From Streptomyces hyaluromycini (GTDB lineage Bacteria > Actinomycetota > Actinomycetes > Streptomycetales > Streptomycetaceae): 64,000 nucleotides of DNA. The notes under the pieces were generated by a model. The model worked only from the letters and a program-made list of their open reading frames with translations, was not told the origin of the DNA and made no database searches. The position numbers were made by a program, and so were the translations under genes. This document shows positions 22,351 through 29,843 of this stretch, piece by piece (the stretch's first letter is position 1; each line of letters begins with the position of its first letter). Where the stretch lies: positions 351,565 through 415,564 of the forward strand of contig NZ_BCFL01000016.1 in assembly GCF_002217755.1 (NCBI RefSeq). The letters are read 5' to 3'.

Positions 22351-22383
22351 GGTCCGGCAAATCGATCTTCGAATTGCCGGACC
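22351..22383 (+). promoter_or_regulatory. Inverted repeat just upstream of the cyclase-like operon
   Basis: Perfect 10-base arms GGTCCGGCAA (22351-22360) and TTGCCGGACC (22374-22383) surround a 13-base spacer that is itself partly symmetric (ATCGA/TCGAA). The centre lies about 39 bases before the GTG start at 22406. It could be the operator of the divergent Crp-type regulator or an mRNA hairpin. The spacing is wider than the usual Crp half-site spacing of about 6 bases. Confidence 0.55.
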
Positions 22384-22405
22384 TCGTCGTGATCGCGGAG
22401 GGATT

Positions 22406-23149
22406 GTGAATCCGAGGTATGAATACCGAGCCCTGCTGGCCTGCGACATCGCGGGCTCCGCGGGGCGCGGCCAGCAGCCGCTGCAGGAGATCCGCAGTGT
22501 TCTGCGGTCCGCGCTGTCGGGCGCCCTCGCCGGCGCGGACCTGGACCTGCGGGACTTCGGGTACGTCGACACCGGCGACGGCTGCCGGCTCGTCGCCCCG
22601 GCCGCGTTGCCCAAGGCCAGGCTGCTGTTCCCACTGCTCCCGGAGCTGAGTTCACGGATCCGCGAGCACAACCGGCACGCCGGCCCGGACACCCGGCTGC
22701 GGGTGCGGGTCGCGGTGCACGCGGGGGAGCTCCTGTTCGATCCGGAGCACACCGTCTCCGGCGCCCCCTTCGAGGCGCTGGCCCGGCTGCTCGACTCGGC
22801 CCCGCTGCGGCACGCGACCCTGGCCGGTACCGGCGGCACCCCGGTGGCCGCGATCCTCTCGCACCACTTCTACGAGGAGACGGTCGGGCACGGCTACGAC
22901 GGGCTCGAAGCCGATGCCTTCACCTCGGCCGACGTCCGGGTCAAGGAGTACGCCGCGCGGGCCTGGCTCTGGTACCCCGGCAGCCCCGTCGGGCCACGCG
23001 TCGATCCCGGCCGGGATCCCGGCTCCGGCGAACGGCCTGCGGAACCCGAGGCGCGGACCGCGGAGCAGCTCGTCGAGGCCACGGGAAACGGCACGGTCTT
23101 CGCCGTCCAGCGGGGCCACCAGTACATCCGCCACAACGACCGAGGCTGA
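22406..23149 (+). CDS. Nucleotidyl-cyclase-like protein with C-terminal amyloid-like motif
   Basis: 247 residues from a GTG with GGAGGGA upstream. Residues 5-195 resemble a class III nucleotidyl cyclase homology domain: ACDIAGSAGRG carries the first metal Asp, DTGDGCRLV the second, and RVRVAVHAGEL the core strand. The usual Asn/Arg transition-state pair is not evident, so activity is uncertain. It may be a cyclase, a degenerate cyclase or a binding domain. The tail ends with GTVFAVQRGHQYIRHN, matching motif B of neighbouring proteins. It is the first gene of a tight six-gene operon ending at 26959, divergent from a Crp-type regulator. Confidence 0.65.
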   Translation: MNPRYEYRALLACDIAGSAGRGQQPLQEIRSVLRSALSGALAGADLDLRDFGYVDTGDGCRLVAPAALPKARLLFPLLPELSSRIREHNRHAGPDTRLRVRVAVHAGELLFDPEHTVSGAPFEALARLLDSAPLRHATLAGTGGTPVAAILSHHFYEETVGHGYDGLEADAFTSADVRVKEYAARAWLWYPGSPVGPRVDPGRDPGSGERPAEPEARTAEQLVEATGNGTVFAVQRGHQYIRHNDRG

Positions 23150-23158
23150 CACCCGCCG

Positions 23159-23590
23159 ATGAACGAGGAACTCACCGAGCTGGCCGCGAGAGGCGCCACC
23201 GCTCTGGTCTCCGCCATGGGCACGGATCTCTGGCAGGAGGCGAAGAGGCTGATGAGCGGCGTCCTCGCCCAGGCACGCGGCAGCCGTCGCAACGAGCTGT
23301 CCGTCGCGCTGAACCGGCCGTCGACCGCCACGAGGGGAGCGGTCGACGCCGGGGCGGTGGAGTACTGGACCGAGGCCCTGTCCCAGCTGCTCGACCGGAA
23401 CCCGGATCTCGCCCAGGACGTCATGGCCCTGGCTTCGCTGCGCATCCCAGAAAGGCCGGACATCGTGATCCAGGTCAATTCCGCCACCGATTCAGGTGAG
23501 GTATTCGCGGTGCAGCACGGTAATCAGCACTTTGCCTCCGGGCCGAATTCCCGCGATTCCGATTCCCGCGATGCGGAGGAACGGCCGTGA
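23159..23590 (+). CDS. Small helical protein with C-terminal amyloid-like motif
   Basis: 143 residues. The N-terminal 90 are predicted helical (ALVSAMGTDLWQEAKRLMSG) and resemble short actinobacterial proteins found beside NTPase signalling genes. I do not recognise a named family. Near the C-terminus SGEVFAVQHGNQHFASG matches the cyclase-like protein tail and the second motif of the 73-residue protein. The very end is charged (DSRDSDSRDAEE), encoded by a short direct repeat. It starts 9 bases after the cyclase-like gene and overlaps the phosphatase gene by four bases, so all three are coupled. Confidence 0.6.
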   Translation: MNEELTELAARGATALVSAMGTDLWQEAKRLMSGVLAQARGSRRNELSVALNRPSTATRGAVDAGAVEYWTEALSQLLDRNPDLAQDVMALASLRIPERPDIVIQVNSATDSGEVFAVQHGNQHFASGPNSRDSDSRDAEERP

Positions 23591-24810
23591 GCCGGGGCGA
23601 CAGCCGGCGGGACGACCTGATGGACGGACGGGTGCGGGCGGTACTGCTGGTGGCCGTCGTCATCGGGGCCTTCGTCGAGGTCGGCACGGAGCATCGGCGG
23701 TACGGCCTGCTGGTGGATGTGTTCGCCCTCGCGGCAGTGGGTGTCGTCGGCGCGGCGGCCGTGCTGGGGTCCGAGTCCGCCGCGACGCTCGCCCGGCAGC
23801 GTGATCGGCTCGCACAGGAACCCCAGCCCCCTACGACGGTTCCGATCTGCCGCTACGTCACCGGACCGGCGGCGCCGCAGCACCAGCCCCAGCCCCCGCA
23901 GCACCAGCCCCCGAGGGCCCGGCCGTTCCTGCGCGAGCGGCCGACCGATCTGAGCGTTCCGCGCTTCGGCGACGGCGCCCGTGCCCAGGGCTACCCCTGG
24001 CTGCTGCCGGAGCGCACGGCACAGAACGGGATCGCCGCCGACGAGGCCACGGTCGGTGCCTTCGCCATCCGCGCGGCCTCCGTCATCGGGCCCGGTCACC
24101 GCTGCGACCTGCCCGCCGAGCCGCGGCAGGACTCCTACCGGATCGGGCGAAGCCGGGACAGCCGGTACGCGATCGTGGCCGTGGCCGACGGCCTGTCCAG
24201 CGCGGCCTGGTCCGACGCCGGGGCCACCACGGCCTCCAGCCAGGCCGTCACCCTGCTGCGCGAGCAGATCGAGACAGTGGGCTTCGGCGGGCTCGATGCC
24301 AAGGAGCTGTACGGGCGGATCGCGGAATCGGTCGCCGCACAAGCGGCCGGACGCGGTGTCGGCACCTCGCACATGGCCACCGTGCTGATCACCGCGGTGC
24401 TCGCCGAGCCGGACGCGAACGGCGTCGCGGAGGCCTGGGTCGCGTGGCTCGGCGACAGTTCGGCCTGGACACTCGATCCGCGCGTCCCGCTGTGGCGGAT
24501 CTCCGCCGGCGATGCCAAGGACCGCACGGCCGCGGTGGTCTCGAACGAGGTCGCCGGGCGACTGCCGGACACGCCGCAACTGGCCAGGGACCACTACGTC
24601 ACGCTGGCTCCCGACGCCGCCCTGGCCCTGGTCACGGACGGGATCGGCGACGCGTGGGCGGACCCGGCGGGCAACGTCAACGAGTACTTCGCGAACGCCT
24701 GGCGCTCGCCGGTCCCGGCCACGCGGTTCACCGCCGACGTCGGCTTCGACGCACCGCAGTGCCTCGACGACCGCACCGCCGTGGTGGTCTGGAACGGTGA
24801 CCGGGCATGA
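23587..24810 (+). CDS. Membrane-anchored PP2C-family protein phosphatase
   Basis: 407 residues from a GTG overlapping the previous stop. Two hydrophobic segments at about 17-57 suggest a membrane hairpin, followed by a Gln/Pro-rich linker. The PP2C domain (about 150-405) retains the metal-binding aspartates in VADGLSSA, WLGDSSAW, VTDGIGDAW and CLDDRTAVVV. It should remove phosphate from Ser/Thr, most likely opposing the kinase encoded next. With the following kinase and vWA genes it forms the set known as the TerY-type phosphorylation triad. Confidence 0.85.
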   Translation: MSRGDSRRDDLMDGRVRAVLLVAVVIGAFVEVGTEHRRYGLLVDVFALAAVGVVGAAAVLGSESAATLARQRDRLAQEPQPPTTVPICRYVTGPAAPQHQPQPPQHQPPRARPFLRERPTDLSVPRFGDGARAQGYPWLLPERTAQNGIAADEATVGAFAIRAASVIGPGHRCDLPAEPRQDSYRIGRSRDSRYAIVAVADGLSSAAWSDAGATTASSQAVTLLREQIETVGFGGLDAKELYGRIAESVAAQAAGRGVGTSHMATVLITAVLAEPDANGVAEAWVAWLGDSSAWTLDPRVPLWRISAGDAKDRTAAVVSNEVAGRLPDTPQLARDHYVTLAPDAALALVTDGIGDAWADPAGNVNEYFANAWRSPVPATRFTADVGFDAPQCLDDRTAVVVWNGDRA

Positions 24811-25937
24811 CAGAACCCCGTCTCATCGACGGCGCCGATGACAATGCCGGCGACGGCGACGGCCGGGCGGCCGATCCGCGGGGCTGGATGTTGCCACGGA
24901 CCGTGAGCGTCAGCGATCTCGGACCGATGGCCGAGCCGATCTCCGAACACAACGGCCAGGCCGTCGCCGTGAAGCCGCTGACGAACCATCCGGGCTGGCT
25001 GGCCAAGCTCTACCGCCCGGACCAGCACCCGGAGGACGCTCAACGGCTCGACCTGCTGATCTCGGCTCCGGGCACGCTGCCGGAGGCGGATCGTGCGGTC
25101 CTGTACGCCGGGACCTGCTGGCCCGCGGCCCGGATCCACGAGCCCGGCAACCCGGCTGTCGGCTGTGTGATCCCGATGGCACCCGAGCAGTACCGTGCCG
25201 AGCTGCGGCGCGGCACGTTCGGCGAGCGCCGCTTCGTGGAGATCGACTGGCTGGCGAAGTCCGACGACTCGAACCGGGGCGTCGGCCTGCCTCCCCTCGG
25301 CCTCGCGGGCAGGCTGGCCGCCTGTCGCCAGCTGACGGAACTCGCCGCGATCCTGGAGAGCCTGGGCCTGGTCTACTCGGACTGGTCGTTCTCCAACGCC
25401 TTCTGGAGCCCGGACCGGCGTTCCGTCTACCTCATCGACGTCGACGGCTGCCAGCCCAAGAAGATGCCTGACATCCACCAGCCGAACTGGGCCGACCCGC
25501 TCACGCCGCCGGGCACCGACGCGGACGGGTACACCGACCGCTACCGGCTCGCACTGCTCGTCGCCAAATGCATGACGGGCCAACGTGACGCGCGCGCCTT
25601 CCACACCGTCGCCGCGTCCCCCTGGGAGAACCAGCCGGCCGCCTCCGAAGTACTGCTCGACATGCTGCTCGCGACCGACCGCGAGCGACGGCCCTCGGCC
25701 GCCCAGCTGAACCAGGCTCTGAACGGCGGGCCCTATCTCAGGACCGTGCCACGTCCGACGCGCACCGAGCTGCCCCCGCCGCCCCCCGCCGTCACCGCCA
25801 CGGCCGTGGAGAAACCCGAGCCGGAGCCCCCGACAACGCCCGACGGGAAGAAGCCCGAGCCCTTCTCGCACGACGGGTGGGTTGTCGTGCTCGTCATAGC
25901 CCTGATCCTGCTCTTCGTCATCGCCGCCAACCACTAG
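24807..25937 (+). CDS. Atypical protein kinase, C-terminally membrane-anchored
   Basis: 376 residues, overlapping the phosphatase gene by four bases. Divergent kinase fold: LAKLYRP supplies the lysine (near 66), VYSDWSFSN replaces the HRD loop but keeps Asp and Asn, and LIDVDGCQ replaces DFG but keeps the metal Asp. The key residues are therefore present in altered contexts, as in the kinases that accompany TerY-type vWA proteins and PP2C. After residue 300 a Pro/Glu-rich linker leads to one C-terminal membrane helix (WVVVLVIALILLFVIAA) with only a few residues after it. This is a tail anchor that puts the kinase on the cytoplasmic side next to the phosphatase. Confidence 0.78.
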   Translation: MTEPRLIDGADDNAGDGDGRAADPRGWMLPRTVSVSDLGPMAEPISEHNGQAVAVKPLTNHPGWLAKLYRPDQHPEDAQRLDLLISAPGTLPEADRAVLYAGTCWPAARIHEPGNPAVGCVIPMAPEQYRAELRRGTFGERRFVEIDWLAKSDDSNRGVGLPPLGLAGRLAACRQLTELAAILESLGLVYSDWSFSNAFWSPDRRSVYLIDVDGCQPKKMPDIHQPNWADPLTPPGTDADGYTDRYRLALLVAKCMTGQRDARAFHTVAASPWENQPAASEVLLDMLLATDRERRPSAAQLNQALNGGPYLRTVPRPTRTELPPPPPAVTATAVEKPEPEPPTTPDGKKPEPFSHDGWVVVLVIALILLFVIAANH

Positions 25938-25952
25938 CTCCGAGGTGCGAAA

Positions 25953-26603
25953 ATGTCACTCTGCCTACCCACCTACGTGGTGATCGACGCGTCCACGTCG
26001 ATGAAGCCGCACGAGGCGGTGCTCAACGCGACCCTCTCCCGTCTGCACTACAACCTGGCGACGAATCCCCGCGTCTCGGAGTTCGCCCGGGTCTGCGTGG
26101 TCGCCTTCTCCACCGACGTGCACGTGGTGATCCCGATGTCGGACATGGAGCAGGTACCGGCCATGCCCGAGGTGCTCTGCGGCGGGCGCACGGAGTACGG
26201 CAAGACCTTCGACCGGGTGCGGGAGTGCATCGAACAGGATGTCGACAACCTGAGGATGCAGAACTTCAGCGTGCTGCGACCGACTGTTTTCTTCCTGACC
26301 GACGGCGGTCCGACCGACGCGAACTGGCAGAACCCCTTCCGTGAGCTGGTGGACAGGGACTGGCCGCGCCACCCGCACGTGATCGCCTATGGCTTCGGCG
26401 GCGCGAAACGCGACGTGCTGGAACAGGTGGCGACCAAGGCGCTGTTCATCGCCGACGGTTCGGACACCGAGTCGGCGCTGAGCGGGGCGATCACCGGACT
26501 GCTCAACACCCTGATCGCCTCGTCGAAGACCGGTCAGATGCAGATCGCCACCGACGTCAAGGGCTTCGAGTACGTCCAGGTCGCCCAGGAGTACGTGGAC
26601 TGA
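25953..26603 (+). CDS. vWA-domain protein, TerY-like
   Basis: 216 residues made almost wholly of one von Willebrand A domain. The metal site is intact: DASTSM (DxSxS) at residues 11-16, the Thr in GGRTEYG and the Asp in FLTDGGPTD. It closely resembles TerY. Such proteins bind partners through the metal ion, often as scaffolds or substrates of the linked kinase and phosphatase. No membrane segment is seen. It lies 15 bases after the kinase gene, and its stop overlaps the next start (TGATG). Confidence 0.85.
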   Translation: MSLCLPTYVVIDASTSMKPHEAVLNATLSRLHYNLATNPRVSEFARVCVVAFSTDVHVVIPMSDMEQVPAMPEVLCGGRTEYGKTFDRVRECIEQDVDNLRMQNFSVLRPTVFFLTDGGPTDANWQNPFRELVDRDWPRHPHVIAYGFGGAKRDVLEQVATKALFIADGSDTESALSGAITGLLNTLIASSKTGQMQIATDVKGFEYVQVAQEYVD

Positions 26604-26959
26604 TGACGGTCGTCGACTCGCGTTCCACGGCGTCCCGGTCACTGCGCGCCTCCGTCGGACTGACCGCACTGGCCGTGGCGTTGCTCGTCTGCGGCGCCGC
26701 GGTCGAGGCGACGGGCAATCTCCGCGACTCCGCGGGGAACGGGAGCGGCGGCGGCTCGCACCCGGCGACGACCCCGCCCCCGACCCACGCCCGCTCCCGC
26801 GCCCCCGAGGTGCCGCCGCCCCACCGTTCCCCTCCGGCCTCACCCACCTACCTGCCCACGCCTACCCCCACGGCCGCCCCCACGCCCAGTGCTGACGCTC
26901 ACCGTCCGCAGGTCGAGTTCCGCGTCGTGGTTCATGACGACGTCGGTGAAGCGGGGTGA
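26603..26959 (+). CDS. Small single-pass protein with proline-rich tail
   Basis: 118 residues. One hydrophobic segment (about 16-38, ASVGLTALAVALLVCGAAV) is followed by a Gly/Ser and then a Pro/Thr/Ala-rich tail. No family is recognised. It could be a secreted or membrane-tethered accessory. Translation is coupled to the vWA gene by a one-base overlap, and it ends the operon. The gap to the convergent PfkB gene is 53 bases. Confidence 0.55.
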   Translation: MTVVDSRSTASRSLRASVGLTALAVALLVCGAAVEATGNLRDSAGNGSGGGSHPATTPPPTHARSRAPEVPPPHRSPPASPTYLPTPTPTAAPTPSADAHRPQVEFRVVVHDDVGEAG

Positions 26960-27012
26960 GTGACCGGCCGTGGCCCGTTCCTGTCGCAGGGGGATGTGGG
27001 GCACGTCGCCGG

Positions 27013-27939
27013 TCAGTCCGCGGTCAGCCACGCGCGCGTGCCGAACGAGGCGCACGCGCGGGAGGCCACCGCCGCGGCCCGCGCCAGGGCTTCCGCGAAG
27101 GCCGGCCCGTCGATGCGGTCGTGCCCGCTCAGGTGATGGGCGAGGGCACCGTGCAGCACGTCACCCGCGCCCAGCGTGTCCACCACACGGGTTTCGGGAA
27201 CGCCGACGAGGCCACCGCCGCCGGGGCCCGCCCACAGGATCGGCGCCCCGCCGGCGGTGACCGCCGCCCAGGTCACCCCGTGGTCCTGGAGGAACTCCAG
27301 GGTCTCGGCGGGCGTGGCGGTACCGGGCGGGCGGAAGTCCGCCGAGCACACGGCGACGTCGGTCGACGGCAGCAGCCTCTCCGTGCCGTCCTTCCAGCTG
27401 CCCGCGTCGAGGACGGTGCGGCGGCCGGCCGAGCGGGCGGCGTGCGCCACCTCGACGGCCAGGTCCATGTGATGCCCGTCGAACTCGGCGATGTCGCACG
27501 ACACCACCAGCTCCTCCAGGCCGGCCGGGGCCCGCAGCCGGTGCCCGGTCGCGTTGGTCGAGGCGACCGCACGTTCTCCGGTCGACTCGGTCACCAGGAC
27601 CGAGGACACCGCGGGCGGGTCCATGCGCTCGGCGGCCAGGTCCATGACGCGTACGCCGAGCGCGTCGAGGTCCGCCCGGACGCCCAGTGCCAGCGGATGC
27701 GAGCCGAGGCCCGTGAGCAGCCGGGGCAGGCCGCCCAGACGGCCGAAGGCCACCGCCGCGCCGGTGGCCGGACCGCCCGCGGCGGCCACCTGGTCACGGG
27801 CCGTCAGCTTCTCGTCCGGCCCCGGTACATGGTCCACCAGCTGGATGACGTCCAGGGTGCACAGCCCCACGAACAGGCCCTCGGGCCGCCGCCCCGCCAC
27901 CGGCCCCATCGCCACCAGCGCCTCCTCCGGCCTCGGCAT
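27013..27939 (-). CDS. PfkB-family carbohydrate kinase
   Basis: 308 residues. The C-terminal ATP/active-site signature DTLGAGDVLHGALAH holds the catalytic Asp, with the AAGGPATGAAVAFGRLGG substrate region near the N-terminus, as in ribokinase/PfkB enzymes. It phosphorylates a sugar or nucleoside in the cytoplasm. The substrate cannot be told from sequence, and no linked transport genes hint at it. It converges on the signalling operon that ends at 26959 and looks like core genome. Confidence 0.88.
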   Translation of the reverse strand: MPRPEEALVAMGPVAGRRPEGLFVGLCTLDVIQLVDHVPGPDEKLTARDQVAAAGGPATGAAVAFGRLGGLPRLLTGLGSHPLALGVRADLDALGVRVMDLAAERMDPPAVSSVLVTESTGERAVASTNATGHRLRAPAGLEELVVSCDIAEFDGHHMDLAVEVAHAARSAGRRTVLDAGSWKDGTERLLPSTDVAVCSADFRPPGTATPAETLEFLQDHGVTWAAVTAGGAPILWAGPGGGGLVGVPETRVVDTLGAGDVLHGALAHHLSGHDRIDGPAFAEALARAAAVASRACASFGTRAWLTAD

Positions 27940-28040
27940 GCGCCCAGCGTACGTGCGGCCTCCTGGGTCCTGAGCGAGTTCCGGAGGCGGATGTTCCCCC
28001 AGGGGCTACCGATCAGTAACCGATTGCTTCTACGCTGCGG

Positions 28041-28069
28041 CCAACTCACCATCAACCCAAGGGAGTTGG
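28041..28069 (+). promoter_or_regulatory. Inverted repeat covering the ribosome site of the PI-PLC gene
   Basis: CCAACTC (28041-28047) pairs with GAGTTGG (28063-28069). The second arm overlaps the AAGGGAG ribosome site and ends 3 bases before the ATG at 28073. It could hide the ribosome site. The 7-bp stem is modest, so this is tentative. Confidence 0.3.
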
Positions 28070-28072
28070 GTC

Positions 28073-29116
28073 ATGCGTGTACTGAGACGGCTGGCGGCGG
28101 TCGTGGGTGCCGGGGCCCTGTTCGTGATGGCGGGCTCCGCCGCACACGCGGACACCGGCCTGAACGCGGCGAAGTTCTCCGAGACCACCAGCATCGGCAC
28201 GCACAACGCGTACGACAAGAGCAAGTACACCTACTGGGCGCAGGCCCTGGACTCCGGCGCCTCGCTGCTCGAACTGGACGTCTACGTCGACAGCATCACC
28301 AAGCGGTGGCGGGTCAGCCACAGCAACCCGTGGGGCGACGACAACAACTGCGAATACGCCAACACCCCCAGCAAGCTGTACAGCCAGGCCACCAGCCAGG
28401 ACCTCGGCAGCTGCCTCGACAACATGGCGGCCTGGGAGCAACTGCACCCGGACCACGCGCCCGTCGTCGTCAAGGTCGAGATGAAGGTCGGGTTCAACCA
28501 GACCATCGGCCTCGGGCCCACCGCGTTCGACACGCTCGTCTCGCAGAAGCTGGGCAGCAGCGTCTACAAGCCGGCCGACCTGCTCGGCTCGTCGTACTCC
28601 ACACTCGACGCCGCCGCGAAGGCCAACGCCTGGCCCACCCGTGACCAGCTCAAGGGCAAGTTCATCTTCGAGCTGATCCCCGGCACGGTGGAGGAGGCCA
28701 ACCCGTTCGACCACTACTGGACGGACCAGGAGTACGGGGACCACCTGCGGGACCTGTACGCGGCCGGGAACATCTCCCAGGCCGAGGCCTTCCCGGCCGT
28801 ACTGGGCGCCGCGAACGGGGATCCCCGGACCAGCAGGTACGACGCCTCGATCCAGCCCTGGTTCGTGTTCTTCGACGGGGACGCGGCGACGTACGTGAAC
28901 AACGGCTACGACACGTCGTTCTACTCCGCGAACCACTACATCCTGATCATGACGGACGCCTACAACGTCTCACCGGCGATCTCCTCGACCGCGCCGACCG
29001 ACGCCGAGGTCGCGGCCCGGCTGGCGCTGCTCGCCGCCGACCATGCCAGCATCATCACCTCCGACTGGTCGACGAAGTCGGCGGCCGTGCTCAGCGAGGT
29101 GGCGGCCCGGAACTGA
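28073..29116 (+). CDS. Secreted phosphatidylinositol-specific phospholipase C-like protein
   Basis: 347 residues. The signal peptide (about 1-27) ends in SAAHA. The PI-PLC X-type barrel shows the catalytic His in SIGTHNAYDKS (near 44) and the metal/active region LLELDVYVD followed by WRVSHSNPWG. It resembles the calcium-dependent PI-PLC-like enzymes described from Streptomyces, acting outside the cell on phosphoinositides or related phosphodiesters. Several Cys (NNCEY, GSCLD) could form a disulfide. The gene stands alone with its own promoter gap. Confidence 0.85.
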   Translation: MRVLRRLAAVVGAGALFVMAGSAAHADTGLNAAKFSETTSIGTHNAYDKSKYTYWAQALDSGASLLELDVYVDSITKRWRVSHSNPWGDDNNCEYANTPSKLYSQATSQDLGSCLDNMAAWEQLHPDHAPVVVKVEMKVGFNQTIGLGPTAFDTLVSQKLGSSVYKPADLLGSSYSTLDAAAKANAWPTRDQLKGKFIFELIPGTVEEANPFDHYWTDQEYGDHLRDLYAAGNISQAEAFPAVLGAANGDPRTSRYDASIQPWFVFFDGDAATYVNNGYDTSFYSANHYILIMTDAYNVSPAISSTAPTDAEVAARLALLAADHASIITSDWSTKSAAVLSEVAARN

Positions 29117-29215
29117 CAATTCACGCGCCCACGCGGATCCCTCACGGCGCGGCGGGGAATACGACATACGCAGTTGCAACTCGTGTCACCCCACTGGCAC
29201 CCAGGGAGTTCCCCC

Positions 29216-29776
29216 ATGCTGCACGGAATCGACGTGAGCGCGTACCAGTCCTCCGGCTACGACACGGACGGCCTCTCCTTCGTCTTCATCAAGGCGACGG
29301 AGGGGCATTCGTACGTGAACCCCAAACTCGCCGCCCAGACCAAGACCGGACGCGACGCCGGACTGGTCGTCGGCTTCTACCACTTCCTCTGGCCCGGCAA
29401 CCTCACCGCCCAGGCCGAGTACTTCGTCCAGCACGCCCCCGAGAAGGCGGGCGAGATCCTCGCCGTCGACTGGGAGACCACCGGCGACGGCACCCACGCG
29501 AGCAACGCCGAGAAGGACTCCTTCATCCGCAGGGTGAAGGAACTGCGGCCGAACCATCAGGTGATTCTCTATACGAATCGCAACTACTGGCTCACAGTCG
29601 ATACGACCTCGTACGCGGGCGACGGCCTGTGGATCGCCGACTACGTCAGCGCCGGCCACCCCCGCATCGAGGCCGACTGGCGTTTCCACCAGTACACCAG
29701 CGACCCGCACGACAAGGACGTCGCCGACTTCGCCGACAAGTCCGCCCTCAAGGCCTGGGCGTCGAAGGAGGACTGA
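29216..29776 (+). CDS. GH25-family muramidase (lysozyme)
   Basis: 186 residues from the ATG at 29216 (AGGGAG upstream). The GH25 barrel starts directly with MLHGIDVSAYQ. Catalytic acids are expected in the GIDVS and AVDWETTGDG segments, and the C-terminal IEADWRFHQYTSD is typical. It cuts the MurNAc-GlcNAc bond of peptidoglycan. No signal peptide is visible, which is odd for a wall hydrolase. It may leave by a non-classical or holin-type route, or may be a phage-derived lysin. The gene starts 100 bases after the PI-PLC gene. Confidence 0.85.
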   Translation: MLHGIDVSAYQSSGYDTDGLSFVFIKATEGHSYVNPKLAAQTKTGRDAGLVVGFYHFLWPGNLTAQAEYFVQHAPEKAGEILAVDWETTGDGTHASNAEKDSFIRRVKELRPNHQVILYTNRNYWLTVDTTSYAGDGLWIADYVSAGHPRIEADWRFHQYTSDPHDKDVADFADKSALKAWASKED

Positions 29777-29843
29777 GCCCCTCCCTCAGGCGCCTCGGGC
29801 GGATCAGGGCGGCCCGGGCCGGCGAATCGATCCGGGCGTGCCG

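Noticed and set aside
26961..27015. Eight-base inverted arms TGACCGGC/GCCGGTCA between the vWA operon and the PfkB gene
   Set aside because: The loop is 39 bases and the second arm enters the PfkB 3' end. It is too weak to call a terminator.
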